From Lyngbya sp. HA4199-MV5 (lineage in GTDB: Bacteria; Cyanobacteriota; Cyanobacteriia; Leptolyngbyales; Leptolyngbyaceae), in NCBI GenBank assembly GCA_019359375.1, contig JAHHHL010000001.1, positions 186,001 through 250,000 of the forward strand: DNA of 64,000 nucleotides, in the 5' to 3' direction. The notes below the pieces were generated by a model that was not told where the DNA came from, ran no database searches, and was given only the letters and a program-made list of their open reading frames with translations. Position 1 is the stretch's first letter, and each line of letters opens with the position of its first letter. This document shows positions 8,896 to 18,140 of this stretch, piece after piece. The translations under genes were made by a program, and so were the position numbers.

Positions 8896-9423
8896 ATGAC
8901 TGTTTTTAACTGGCGTAGGGCGATCGCACCGCTTGTGCTGTCCGTTTTGCTTTTAGTCACAGGCTGCACCGCGAAAGAACCTTCACCATTCGCGCAGGCA
9001 CAGCAAGAGAGCACTCAAAAAGGTGCTCAGCCTGCGGTTGCTAAAGATGCAACTCAAGGTAGCAGTTTTAACAAGTTTTTCCCCAAGCCAGGTAATGGCT
9101 ATGAGCGGGTATTTACGCAAGAGAAAAAAGGCTTTGCCGAAGCGAAACTGAAGAAAGATGGCAAAGATGTTGCCATGCTGGCGATTTCAGATGCAGCGGC
9201 TGATACTACGGCTGGCGTGAGTGCCACCAAAAAGTTTGAAAAGAGCGTGACGAAGATTGCGGGCTACCCGGCTGTGGATGTGGGTACAACGCAGACGGCT
9301 GTTTTGGTTGCCGATCGCTATCAGGTGAAAGTGTTATCGCGCAGTCCAGCCTTCGACAAAACCGATCGACAGGCATGGATTCAGCGGTTTGATCTCGCTG
9401 GTCTAGCGAGATTAAAGAAATAG
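8896..9423 (+). CDS. Putative lipoprotein, conserved cyanobacterial type, unknown function
   Basis: The 175-residue protein starts with a lipoprotein signal: basic residues (NWRRA), a hydrophobic run, and the lipobox LVTGC with the lipidated Cys at residue 24. The mature part has a Gln/Ala-rich linker at about 25-58, then a compact domain with many Lys and Asp and no Cys (FFPKPGNGYERVFTQEKKGF). The ATG at 8896 has AAGGAGAG immediately upstream; the longer in-frame start at 8851 would put a charged stretch before the signal peptide. I do not recognise a defined family. Confidence 0.8.
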   Translation: MTVFNWRRAIAPLVLSVLLLVTGCTAKEPSPFAQAQQESTQKGAQPAVAKDATQGSSFNKFFPKPGNGYERVFTQEKKGFAEAKLKKDGKDVAMLAISDAAADTTAGVSATKKFEKSVTKIAGYPAVDVGTTQTAVLVADRYQVKVLSRSPAFDKTDRQAWIQRFDLAGLARLKK

Positions 9424-9542
9424 GAAGAACCATGGCTGACGCGTCTAGCTAAACTGCATCAGTCCTGGAAAGGCTCAACCATCACTTTCAACCATTGACT
9501 CTACGTACCGCTCTGTTCTTTTAAGCAACCCTACCTTTAACT

Positions 9543-10430
9543 ATGAGCAAATCCATTTTTGAGTTGGTCGATGAGCTACCGACGGGTGGCGTGACGGTCA
9601 TGGCACTGCGATCGCTCGACTTCGCCGTACCAGGGCAGTGGAACAATCTCACTGGTTTCACCAATACCATCCGGGAAGTCACAGGCGAAACCGATGAGGC
9701 ATTAATTCAGCAAATTGGTGAACGTGCCGTCTACCTGTTTAACGATAAATCTCAGGGCTACCAGCGTGCTTTGTGGCTCTACCAAACCGTAGACAGCGCT
9801 TCTGGGGCACTGGGCGCTGCTGCAATGGCAAATAAAGTGGGTCAAGACATTTCTTTTCTAGGCTTCTTGGGAAACCTCACTCCCAAGCCAGAAAAAGCCC
9901 AAAGCATTGACCTGACCGTCAAGCTAGTCGTTGAACTGGTGGCTTTTTGTCAAATCAATGGCATTCCAGGCGACAGCATCGGCGACTTTCTGGCAGCACT
10001 GGGCGACTATGGCGGCGAATCATTGATGCGGATGGCGGCGCTGGTCTGCTTCGATGGGCTGATTCCCCTGGGACCTGACTTTATCCTCAAAGGGCTATCC
10101 ACCATTCAAGGAACATCGCCAAAAGAACTGGAGCAAAACCAAACCTTTAAGGGCGTAAGCGATCTGATTCCTGGTGGTGATTCGGCTGGCAAGCTGGGGT
10201 TCATCAATCAGAGTTTTGATTCCGTAAAAGGCTGGATGAGTGACTTTGTGTCGTCGCGTGGTTTGACCCAGGACAACGTGCTGGATAATTTGACCAAGTT
10301 TGTTGAAGTCTCGAAAGACAAGCTGGATTACGTAGGCGCGTTTCTCGATATATCGGTTAACTACTACACCCATACAGGCACTCAAACCCTGGCTCGTCGG
10401 CTAATCGAACGTGCAGTAGCGGAAATCTAG
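9543..10430 (+). CDS. Conserved hypothetical protein
   Basis: This 295-residue protein has no signal peptide and no clear catalytic motif. It is mostly helical in appearance. Two Gly-rich, moderately hydrophobic segments lie near residues 80-100 (SGALGAAAMANKVGQ) and 170-190. The overall style is of a soluble or peripherally bound protein, and the composition is ordinary for the genome. It lies 120 bp after the lipoprotein gene and may be transcribed with it. I do not recognise the family and assign no function. Confidence 0.75.
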   Translation: MSKSIFELVDELPTGGVTVMALRSLDFAVPGQWNNLTGFTNTIREVTGETDEALIQQIGERAVYLFNDKSQGYQRALWLYQTVDSASGALGAAAMANKVGQDISFLGFLGNLTPKPEKAQSIDLTVKLVVELVAFCQINGIPGDSIGDFLAALGDYGGESLMRMAALVCFDGLIPLGPDFILKGLSTIQGTSPKELEQNQTFKGVSDLIPGGDSAGKLGFINQSFDSVKGWMSDFVSSRGLTQDNVLDNLTKFVEVSKDKLDYVGAFLDISVNYYTHTGTQTLARRLIERAVAEI

Positions 10431-10471
10431 TAGTGACGTAGCCCGGTGATCGATCGACAGCATCACGAAAC

Positions 10472-10570
10472 GGGTGCATCCCAATGTTGCAGAGTTAAGG
10501 TTTTTACAGTGCGAGCGTCTCGCTCGCGAGCGAGACGCTCGCACTATTGATACAAAAATGGGATGCACTC
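10472..10570. mobile_element. 99-bp MITE-like element with 8-bp target duplication
   Basis: The ends are inverted repeats: GGGTGCATCCCA on the left, and TGGGATGCACTC on the right, whose complement is GAGTGCATCCCA (11 of 12 bases match). The element is flanked directly by CACGAAAC on both sides (10464-10471 and 10571-10578), which looks like a target-site duplication. It is too short to code, so a transposase encoded elsewhere must have moved it. It contains the perfect 38-bp palindrome annotated separately. Confidence 0.75.
10508..10545. repeat. Perfect 38-bp palindrome
   Basis: The half AGTGCGAGCGTCTCGCTCG is followed at once by its exact reverse complement, with no spacer. The GC-rich hairpin could act as a bidirectional terminator between the gene ending at 10430 and the flv1 region. 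It lies in the middle of the 99-bp MITE-like element. Confidence 0.85.
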
Positions 10571-10715
10571 CACGAAACTATTATCACAAGTGACTGGATC
10601 TTTGCGTTCAGCCACCTTATGTTTGTGCGCGATACTGATGCCTCACGGCTGCTCGATCAGTGAAGAGCTACCAGTACAGAACCGAGTACGCAAAGGCTGA
10701 ATCAGCGATCGCGGG

Positions 10716-10913
10716 TTAATGGAACCGCCCGATCGAGGATCGCAGCCGCCAACCCAGACGCTCCAGGTTTTGGCGCTGACCACAAACCACCGTGTTTGTT
10801 GCAGGGCAAAAAATGATCGCGCTTTCATGGATGTCGATCGCACGAATGTAGCAATCTGCTGGGTGTTGCCCCGGTCGATCGCACACGACTTCTTGTCCCA
10901 CCTTCCATTTCAT
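10716..10913 (-). CDS. Possible small protein, unknown
   Basis: This 65-residue frame (MKWKVGQEVVCDRPGQHPAD onward) reads like a compact beta-type domain: regular hydrophobic/polar alternation, four Cys and a C-terminal LERLGWRL. The opposite-strand frame looks random. The frame continues upstream to 10988. A GTG at 10943 is an alternative start, and GGAGG is 17 bases before the ATG. It lies in a 658-bp gap beside a mobile element. I do not recognise it. It could be a real small gene or chance. Confidence 0.4.
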   Translation of the reverse strand: MKWKVGQEVVCDRPGQHPADCYIRAIDIHESAIIFCPATNTVVCGQRQNLERLGWRLRSSIGRFH

Positions 10914-11088
10914 CGCGTGTCGCTTTAAGTCCTCCAGTGACACATTAGAGCGAGAAATGCGCGCCGACATCCTGCAACTGTCAACCATTCGGGTGATTTT
11001 TGCTGAACGTCCTTTAGGTAAGGCTTGCCTGGTGCCCTGCGGTCATCCAAGTCTCGGTGGACTCAACCATCAAGAGATGCATTCGTCA

Positions 11089-12963
11089 TTATGGCTGAAG
11101 GGCTGACTTCCGGTGATTCACGGCTGTTACGCCAGTTGCATCTAGAACTTTGCCACGCTCGACCACCGCATAGATGAGCCAGTGGTCGCCGCATTCCATC
11201 AGGTTTTGAATCGTGCATTCCAGATACGCCAGCGCATTCGTTAAGATCGGGCAACCATTTGTGGCGGTTTCAGTGGCGATCGCCTCAAACGGGTCATCGC
11301 CCAGGCTGGGTGGCTTGAGAAAGTGTCGGCGCAGATTTTTACCCTGCTTGAGAATATTCAGGACAAACGGTTCGCCTGGATGAGCCAGCAACTCGCCCGT
11401 CTGATCTTTGGCGATCGCGATCGTGAGTCCGGGTGGATTGAAGCTCGCTTGTGATACCCAGGAGGTCAGGATACCAAACCGTGCGTCATCTTGCTGGGCT
11501 GTGAGCACGCACAGTGATCCAGTGACTCGCCCAACGGCTTGCCCCGTGCGATCGGTCTGCACTTCAGCCGGGTTTTGATAGGGTGCCCGAATGCGTTTTG
11601 CTTTGCGGAGACTTTGGGCAAACTCCGTCCCGGCTGCTTCACACTGCTGGAGGGTTTCTTCGGTCGGTTTAAACTTAATCCGTAGGGTATCAAACCCCAA
11701 CCGATAGCCAGAGTCTTTCAGCTTTTCCTCAATCTGATCAACCGCTTCACCGCTCCAGCCATAGGAACCAAACACACCCGCTAGCAACGTTCTGGGAGCC
11801 GTAGAGAGAATGATGCCCAATGCAGTCTGAATTTGGGTGGGAGCGTGTCCGCCTAGAGTTGGCGAGCCAATGATGAAGCCGTCACATTGTTCAATCAAAC
11901 TGGTCAACTCAGCAGGATCGGTAAACTCGCAGTTCACACACTCTACATTCACTCCCGTTTGGGCAATGCCTTTGGCGATCGCCTGCCCGATCGCCGTCGT
12001 ATTCCCGTAAGCCGAGGCGTAAAGCAGCACTACCTTCAAGTCTTTTGTTTGCTGCTGCTGGCTCCACTCTCGATAGTCATAGGTCAGGCGGCTCAGGCTA
12101 TAACGCACGATCGGACCATGAGCAGGCGCATAGAGCTTTGCTTTCAGCGTGGCAAACTTATCCAGCGCAGTTTCGACCTGACGCGTTTGAGCAGCATGGA
12201 GGCAGTCGAAATAGTAGTGCCGATCTTCGTCAAGCGCCTTCCAGTTCTCATCCAGCACAGGGTCATCGCAGAGATGAGTGCCAAAAAATTTGTCCGTGAA
12301 GAGAATGCGTGTAGCGAGATCGTAAGTACAAAGGGCATCGGGCCAGCGGGGAGTGGGAACAAACACAAACCGGAGTTCGTGTCCCTGCCCCAGATCGAGC
12401 ACTTCATCGCCGCGAATGGACTTGATTTGGACGGTCTCTTCTGCAAATACGGCTCGGAGCGCGATCGCCGCTGGTTTTGAGCCAATCACCGTTGCCTGTG
12501 GTGCCAGCGCCAGGAGACGTTTGAGCGTTGACATGCGATTGGGATTCACATGCCCCACAATCACATAGTCCAACTGCGACAGATCCAGGTGCTGCTGTAA
12601 CTCTGCTAGAAAAATCTCTGTAAACGATTCGCCGGGGGGATCAATCAGCGCCGTCTTGTCTGCCTGAATAAGATACGCGTTGGCTGTCGTACCCTTTTGT
12701 CGCCCGTACTCCACCTCAAACTTCAGACGATCCCAGGTGCGCGATCGCAACACCGTCGTACCTTCGCCAATTTCCGCCACCTGCACATCGCGCGGTTTCG
12801 TCTCTACAGGCGGCGCATCGGATTCCGCAGTAAGCGGCACGGCTGCTTCGGTCTCTGCCTCTGCAATAGCGCTTTGAACCCCCGTTTCCTGTAACGCATC
12901 TGGTGACGGCGCAAACTTGAAAAAGCTGGAAAGTGCTCTGAGAAACGGATTAGGCGAAGACAT
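11089..12963 (-). CDS. flv1: Flavodiiron protein Flv1-type (non-canonical diiron site)
   Basis: Cyanobacterial flavodiiron proteins pass electrons from the photosystem I acceptor side to O2, making water. Architecture: metallo-beta-lactamase-like domain at about 60-310, flavodoxin domain at about 320-465 and flavin reductase domain at about 480-624. The diiron ligand motif HxExDH reads HVNPNR here (H138, N140, N142, R143), so three ligands are replaced. That substitution is typical of Flv1/Flv2, which work as heteromers with Flv3/Flv4. About 58 N-terminal residues precede the core. The ATG at 12963 was chosen because the longer frame to 13035 translates a G-rich repeat tract into a Pro-rich leader. 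It lies downstream of flv3. Confidence 0.88.
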   Translation of the reverse strand: MSSPNPFLRALSSFFKFAPSPDALQETGVQSAIAEAETEAAVPLTAESDAPPVETKPRDVQVAEIGEGTTVLRSRTWDRLKFEVEYGRQKGTTANAYLIQADKTALIDPPGESFTEIFLAELQQHLDLSQLDYVIVGHVNPNRMSTLKRLLALAPQATVIGSKPAAIALRAVFAEETVQIKSIRGDEVLDLGQGHELRFVFVPTPRWPDALCTYDLATRILFTDKFFGTHLCDDPVLDENWKALDEDRHYYFDCLHAAQTRQVETALDKFATLKAKLYAPAHGPIVRYSLSRLTYDYREWSQQQQTKDLKVVLLYASAYGNTTAIGQAIAKGIAQTGVNVECVNCEFTDPAELTSLIEQCDGFIIGSPTLGGHAPTQIQTALGIILSTAPRTLLAGVFGSYGWSGEAVDQIEEKLKDSGYRLGFDTLRIKFKPTEETLQQCEAAGTEFAQSLRKAKRIRAPYQNPAEVQTDRTGQAVGRVTGSLCVLTAQQDDARFGILTSWVSQASFNPPGLTIAIAKDQTGELLAHPGEPFVLNILKQGKNLRRHFLKPPSLGDDPFEAIATETATNGCPILTNALAYLECTIQNLMECGDHWLIYAVVERGKVLDATGVTAVNHRKSALQP

Positions 12964-12970
12964 GATAGGT

Positions 12971-13247
12971 GAGGGGGAGAAATGGGGCAGGGGAGGCAGG
13001 GGGAGCAGAGGGGCAGGGGGAGCAGAAGAAGGCATGACTTTAAGTTGGACTGAGCGATCAATGGTCAGCTTTCAGCCTTAAACCTTAAACCTTTAGCCTT
13101 TAGCGTTTAGGCGGTCAGCAGTCAGCCGACCCTACGGGAAGCAAGCTACAGTTTTTAGCCTTTAGCCTTTAGCCTTTCGCTTTGACCTACTCCCCACTCC
13201 CTACTCCCCATTCATTCACTAACAACTAACAACCAAAAACTAACAAC
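12971..13247. repeat. Repeat-filled spacer between flv3 and flv1
   Basis: From 12971 to about 13034 lies a G-rich heptamer-type tract (GGGGCAGGGGAGGCAGGGGG). Next come TTTAGCC-type repeats and, at 13128-13151, the dispersed motif CCCTACGGGAAGCAAGCTAC. The end (about 13191-13246) is ACTCCCC/AACAACTAACAACC repeats. If flv3 and flv1 are co-transcribed, the mRNA runs through all of this. Confidence 0.75.
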
Positions 13248-14993
13248 TTAATAATGGTTTCCCACTTTTCGATGATGCACGGCAGTTAAACCATCCTGAT
13301 TGGAGATCCGTCCTGCATCCACCGTGCTGTAGACGATCCAGTGGTCGCTACATTCCATGCGGCTGGTGACCTGGCATTCTATGTAAGCCAAGGCATCTGC
13401 CAGAATGGGTGAGCCGTTTGTTGCGGGGTAGGTTTTCACTCCCACAAAGCGATCGGCACCGGGTGCAAAGCGCTTGAGAAAATGCCGCATCAAGGGCTGG
13501 TAATTCCCTTCCTCTAGAATATTGAGCACAAAGCGATCGCCCACATGCATGAAGGATTCGATCGCCCGATCTTTGGCAACCGCGATCGTAATGCCCAATG
13601 GTTCAACGCTTGCCTGAGCGACCCAGGAGGCAAGCATGGCGCTGGATGCCTTACCTTTTTGAGCCGTAATGATATAGAGTCCACCACTCAACCGTCCCAA
13701 CGCTTTGTCCAGATCGCCATCCAGAGACTTCATTTGCTTGATGGCGCGATCGCGGGTCAGCCATTGCCCCAGGTCTGTTCCTGCTTCATCGCAAAGCTGA
13801 TAGGTTGCCTCGGTAGGCGCTTCTTTCACCAAAATGGGCGGGAAGGCTTCGGACAAGCCCACGTCTTGCAATTTGTTACGCAGCAGGTGAACAGAATCGT
13901 CGTCACCGCCGCCACTTTCAAAGAGTCCAAAGGATTGCTTGGCATGGGTCGCCGCCAGAATCGTTCCCAGCGCGGCTTTTGCAGAAGGTGCAAAGTAACC
14001 CGACTGAGGCGGCATGGCAATCACCACACCGACAGCGATCGTGACCAACTCTCGGATTTCGTGCGGTTCAGCAGTCCGCAGATCCATCTGTTCCACCGCA
14101 ACGCCTGTTTTGAGAATGCCCTGGGCGATCGAATGAGCCAATCGTTCCCCATCGCCGTAGTCTGAGACGTAAAACAGAGCAACCGTTTTCACTGCTTTTG
14201 CCTGTTCCTGGCTCCAGGTGCGGTAGCGCCCCACCAGTTCTTCCAGGTTGTATTGCAACAGGGGGCCATGCCCGGTGGCGATCGTCACCACTCCCGGCAA
14301 ATCGCCCATGCGCTTGAGGGCGGACAGCACCGATCGGGCATTGGGTCCCATCAAGCAGTCATAGTAGTAATGAAAATCGTGCTCAATGAGTTCCAGGTCT
14401 TCGTCGAAGGTGGAATCGTCGCAGTAGTGCATCCCAAAGGCATCGCAGGTATACAGCACTTGCGTTTTGTGATCGTAAGTAAAGATGGTATCAGGCCAGT
14501 GCAGGTTCGGTGCCGACACAAACTCCAGGATGTGACCGTTGCCCAAATCGAGGCGATCGCCGTTCTTCACCAACTTCCGCTCAAACGGTTGATGCACCAG
14601 ATCTTCCAAAAACTGAATTGCTACCTTTGCCCCGACAACTGTGATATGAGGCGCGAGCTTCAGAATGTCTGCCACCAAACCGCTGTGATCCGGCTCGGTG
14701 TGGCTAATCACCAGGTAGTCAATCTCAGCGGGATCAATTAGCCCTTTCAGAGTATCCAGGTAGAGCTTCCGAAACTTTTCGTGGGAGGTATCCACAAGGG
14801 CAACTTTCTCACCCCGAATAAGAAATGAGTTGTAGGTCGTGCCGTTGTCGAGCGCAAATTCAATGTCGAAGCGTTCCCGATCCCAATCTAGACAGCGGAT
14901 GGCAGTTGTATCGGTGCTGTCAATACCATTGGGATGTGCCAGTGCAACGGTTTCCAGGGTCAATCGCTGAACTCGCCCGGTGAGTGCTACCAT
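13248..14993 (-). CDS. flv3: Flavodiiron protein Flv3-type (canonical diiron site)
   Basis: The 581-residue protein has the three-domain layout of cyanobacterial flavodiiron enzymes: metallo-beta-lactamase-like domain (about 30-265), flavodoxin domain (about 270-415) and flavin reductase-like domain (about 430-581). The diiron motif is intact, HTEPDH at 98-103, and later ligand regions (CDAFGMHYCDD, TGHGPLLQ) are also present. An intact site next to a non-canonical partner identifies the pair as Flv3/Flv1 type. A Flv4/Flv2 assignment is less likely because no sll0218-like gene lies between them. The start ATG at 14993 gives a usual length. It is transcribed before flv1, with a repeat-filled spacer. 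Confidence 0.88.
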   Translation of the reverse strand: MVALTGRVQRLTLETVALAHPNGIDSTDTTAIRCLDWDRERFDIEFALDNGTTYNSFLIRGEKVALVDTSHEKFRKLYLDTLKGLIDPAEIDYLVISHTEPDHSGLVADILKLAPHITVVGAKVAIQFLEDLVHQPFERKLVKNGDRLDLGNGHILEFVSAPNLHWPDTIFTYDHKTQVLYTCDAFGMHYCDDSTFDEDLELIEHDFHYYYDCLMGPNARSVLSALKRMGDLPGVVTIATGHGPLLQYNLEELVGRYRTWSQEQAKAVKTVALFYVSDYGDGERLAHSIAQGILKTGVAVEQMDLRTAEPHEIRELVTIAVGVVIAMPPQSGYFAPSAKAALGTILAATHAKQSFGLFESGGGDDDSVHLLRNKLQDVGLSEAFPPILVKEAPTEATYQLCDEAGTDLGQWLTRDRAIKQMKSLDGDLDKALGRLSGGLYIITAQKGKASSAMLASWVAQASVEPLGITIAVAKDRAIESFMHVGDRFVLNILEEGNYQPLMRHFLKRFAPGADRFVGVKTYPATNGSPILADALAYIECQVTSRMECSDHWIVYSTVDAGRISNQDGLTAVHHRKVGNHY

Positions 14994-15187
14994 ACCTGCC
15001 TCCCTGTCGAATGACGTTTGGGTTTCTGTAACGTGCTACACCTCTATTATTGGTGCTGCGATCGCTTTTTGTAAAGTTTTGTTAGGTAAAGATACTCATT
15101 AACCCTGCTTATGAGCAAAGCTCGCTCGGTCATACAGTCGCTCCTGAAGTAGAATACAGGCACATTCTGTAGGAATTGAGATCCGCT

Positions 15188-16561
15188 ATGCCCGATCGTG
15201 AGGCACTTCAACAACGCCTTGAAGACTTTCGTACCGCTGGACAAAACCTTCAGCTTGTACCGTTGGTGACGCAAGAGGCATTCAACGACTTTGGGGTGGA
15301 GTATCAAACAAAACTGATCGATGAGCTAGAGCAATCGGTTGAAGACTGTACTAAGCAAGACAATAAGCTGATTTTTACGGGGCATCGTGGTTGTGGCAAA
15401 TCCACTCTCCTGGCAGAGTTAGGCTTTAGGCTGACGGAGACTAACCGCTATTTTGTGGTGATGTTTTCCATTTCCGACACGATCGAGCAATCAGCGGTGG
15501 ATCATGTCAATATTTTGTTTTCAATGGCAGTACAACTGCTGGAAGAAGCAGAAAAGCGGCAGGTGAAGCTGAAGCCAGGACTGAAAAAAGACCTCTATCG
15601 CTGGCTGGCAAAGCACACGAAAACCGAGGTAAATGCGGTAGAGTCGGCAATTGAAGCTACTGGCGAAGTTAGCAGTAAAGTTGGATTGCCAGTCATTCTA
15701 GAGTTTTTGCTGAAAGTGAAGTCCATCCTGAAAGTGAACTCAGTGATTCGGGATGAGATCAGCACTGAGTTTGCGCGCAAAATTTCTGACCTGATTGCAA
15801 GGCTGAATGAAATTCAGACCTATATTGAAAACGCGACTGGGCAAACGGTTTTGGTCATGATTGATGACCTGGATAAACTGGATTTGAGCATTACAGAAAC
15901 AATCTTTAGCAAAAATATTCAGCCGTTGCTTGAACCTGCCTTTCGGATTCTTTATACAATCCCGATCGCAACTCTCCGCGAAGTGTCACTCAAACGCAAC
16001 ATCGAAGCGGTTGTGAAAAAGATTCACAAGATGCCAGTGGCGAAGTTTTTTAGCAAGGCTACCGTGCGCCAAGTCGATCGCGTGCCAGATACAGCAATGA
16101 TGGCAATCTTTAGCAAAATTCTGGAACGACGGTTGCCTAAGCATTTAATTGACCCAACGCTTAAGCCCCAGATAATCCTTAAAAGTGGTGGCGTGTTGCG
16201 AGAATTGATTCGGATTGCGGATAGCTGCTGCGATCGTGCGATGCAAGACATTCGCCGCCAACTACGTCAAGCTCAGTTTGACCAGCCTACTGTGGTGATT
16301 AGCCAAACGATTTTGGAGGTTGTGTTAACCGATTTGCAGATTGGCTATTCCGAGTCATTAGGGCAAAACGACTTCGACTTGTTAAAAGGGATTTATCAGG
16401 ATTTTAAGCCCAAAGATACCGAAAATCAGCGGTTTTTAGATTTGTTGCATGGCTTATACCTACTGGAATACAGTAATGCCTTGCATTGGTATGATCTGAA
16501 CCCGATCGTGAAAGACCTGCTGGAGCAAGAGGGGGTGCTGGATGGTGCCACAACCGGATGA
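15188..16561 (+). CDS. P-loop ATPase (AAA/STAND-like), partner of the downstream TPR protein
   Basis: This 457-residue protein binds and probably hydrolyses ATP. The Walker A motif is GHRGCGKST near residue 65 and the Walker B is VLVMIDDLDKLD near 220. Its core resembles KAP/STAND-type NTPases, and its tail is helical (winged-helix-like in appearance). No transmembrane segment is clear. The ATG at 15188 is preceded by AGGA; an in-frame TTG at 15176 is less likely. Its last 20 bases overlap the next gene, so translation is coupled and the two proteins probably act together. Such pairs suggest a signalling or conflict role, but no effector domain is visible. Confidence 0.8.
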   Translation: MPDREALQQRLEDFRTAGQNLQLVPLVTQEAFNDFGVEYQTKLIDELEQSVEDCTKQDNKLIFTGHRGCGKSTLLAELGFRLTETNRYFVVMFSISDTIEQSAVDHVNILFSMAVQLLEEAEKRQVKLKPGLKKDLYRWLAKHTKTEVNAVESAIEATGEVSSKVGLPVILEFLLKVKSILKVNSVIRDEISTEFARKISDLIARLNEIQTYIENATGQTVLVMIDDLDKLDLSITETIFSKNIQPLLEPAFRILYTIPIATLREVSLKRNIEAVVKKIHKMPVAKFFSKATVRQVDRVPDTAMMAIFSKILERRLPKHLIDPTLKPQIILKSGGVLRELIRIADSCCDRAMQDIRRQLRQAQFDQPTVVISQTILEVVLTDLQIGYSESLGQNDFDLLKGIYQDFKPKDTENQRFLDLLHGLYLLEYSNALHWYDLNPIVKDLLEQEGVLDGATTG

Positions 16562-18140
16562 GGCTCAAGCGCTGACTCAGGCAAACGAGGAAACCTACGA
16601 TCAACTCATTTCGCTGATTGAAAACACACAGGGTCGCTTAGCGCCGATCATTGTTGCCTGTGATGATGAAGCGCTGCGGCAACGGATCATCCAGCGTTAC
16701 GAATCAGACGCATGGGAGGCACAGATTCGCCCCTATCGGATTGTGTTGGGGCAGGAACCGAGTATGAGGGCAGGGTTAGAAACGCTGACGCAACAGCAAC
16801 CCCATTTACAGCGTGGTGGCAAGGCAGTCTTTACGGTGACAGGAGCCGAGATGCTTCTGCGGGTAAAGCTGAATCCCCAGGATGAACAGAGCGAATTAGA
16901 CAAGTTTTTTGGCTATTTGCAGTGGACGCGGGAGGGCTTACGGGAGTTTCGCTATCCGATCGTCCTCTGGGTCACGTACCGGATTTTGCATGAGCTAGGT
17001 ATTCGGGCAGCCGATTTTTGGAGTTGGCGCAAGGCAGTCTTACGCTTTGAGGCAGAATCGCCTTCGGTCATTCAAAATAGTGTCGCTGGATCACAGCCAC
17101 TCAGACCATTCGAGGACGATCCTGATGCCGAACCGTTGCCACCGCTAGCAGAGCTACAGGCAGAAATCGCCGAACTTACTGCCCAAGATCCCGATGCTCC
17201 CGGTTTGGCAACGCTGTACGAGCGCTTGGGGCAAGTCTATGCTCAACGAGTCCGCCAAGGAATCGCTGAAAACTTAGAGCAGGAACGTGAGAATGCGATC
17301 AATGCTTTTCAGAAAGCCATAGCCTACTATCAGGCACAAAACAATCGATCAGCTGAAATGTGGGCACTCAGAGACTTGGGCGGCTTCTTTAATTCTCAAT
17401 CGCGTCATTTAGAGGCGATCGATAATCATCAGAAATCGCTAGACATTGCACGAGAGATCGACGACCGCTACGGCGAAGCACTCTCTTTGATGAGTTTAGG
17501 CAATGCCTATCACTTATTGGAGCAATACCAAAAGGCAATCGAATTCCACCAACAGTCTTTAGAAATTAACCGAAAAATTGGCAATCGCGATGGTGAGGGA
17601 GGGAGCCTTTGCAACCTAAGCAATGGCTACTACTTTTTAAAGCAATATCAACTTGCAATTAACCTATATCAACAGGCATTAGATGTTCAACGTGAGGTTG
17701 GAAATCGTAACTATGAGTCTAATTCACTTCTAGGAATAGGTAACGTTTACCACTCATTAGGGCAATATTCGCGATCAATTTACTTCTACCAGAGGTCTTT
17801 AGAAATTAAACGTGAAATAGGCGATCGTAAAGGCGAAGCTAGTTCTCTACTTAACCTAGCGAATGTTCTTGCTAAATTAGGACGATCCTGGGATGCACTT
17901 CAGCATTACCAGCAAGCTAAACAGATCTACCGGGCATTGGGGTTAAAACACGCGGTAGAAGAGTGTGACGCTGCCATTTATCACCTCAACCAAATCATTC
18001 CGGTGCAACAAGCCATCCGTGCGCCTGAGATTACCAGAAGTGCGCTTCCTCGAAGAAATCGGAGGTCTAAACGCCTGTTGTGGGTTTATGGGCTGGTAGG
18101 GTTGGCGATCGTCCTTCTCATCTGGTGGCTCAGACGGTAG
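16542..18140 (+). CDS. TPR protein with degenerate NTPase-like N-terminus and C-terminal membrane anchor
   Basis: The 532-residue protein has three parts. Residues about 1-170 form an alpha/beta domain (PIIVACDDEALRQR, then a FRYPIVLWVTYRIL segment and DFWSWRKAVLRFEAES). It looks like the head region of bacterial NTPase-TPR proteins but has no Walker A. Residues about 215-480 are TPR repeats of the 40-residue type, with recurring SLGNAYHLLEQYQKAIEFH. A basic stretch (RRNRRSKR) and one membrane helix at about 513-528 end the protein. It overlaps the ATPase gene by 20 bases. A working model is a membrane-anchored TPR sensor that regulates the ATPase (inference). Confidence 0.8.
   Translation: MVPQPDEAQALTQANEETYDQLISLIENTQGRLAPIIVACDDEALRQRIIQRYESDAWEAQIRPYRIVLGQEPSMRAGLETLTQQQPHLQRGGKAVFTVTGAEMLLRVKLNPQDEQSELDKFFGYLQWTREGLREFRYPIVLWVTYRILHELGIRAADFWSWRKAVLRFEAESPSVIQNSVAGSQPLRPFEDDPDAEPLPPLAELQAEIAELTAQDPDAPGLATLYERLGQVYAQRVRQGIAENLEQERENAINAFQKAIAYYQAQNNRSAEMWALRDLGGFFNSQSRHLEAIDNHQKSLDIAREIDDRYGEALSLMSLGNAYHLLEQYQKAIEFHQQSLEINRKIGNRDGEGGSLCNLSNGYYFLKQYQLAINLYQQALDVQREVGNRNYESNSLLGIGNVYHSLGQYSRSIYFYQRSLEIKREIGDRKGEASSLLNLANVLAKLGRSWDALQHYQQAKQIYRALGLKHAVEECDAAIYHLNQIIPVQQAIRAPEITRSALPRRNRRSKRLLWVYGLVGLAIVLLIWWLRR

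Noticed and set aside
13036-13061. Longer N-terminus of Flv1 or another gene in the spacer
   Set aside because: The Pro/Leu-rich translation (PAPLLPLPPLPHF) comes from G-rich repeat DNA; the ATG at 12963 is preferred.
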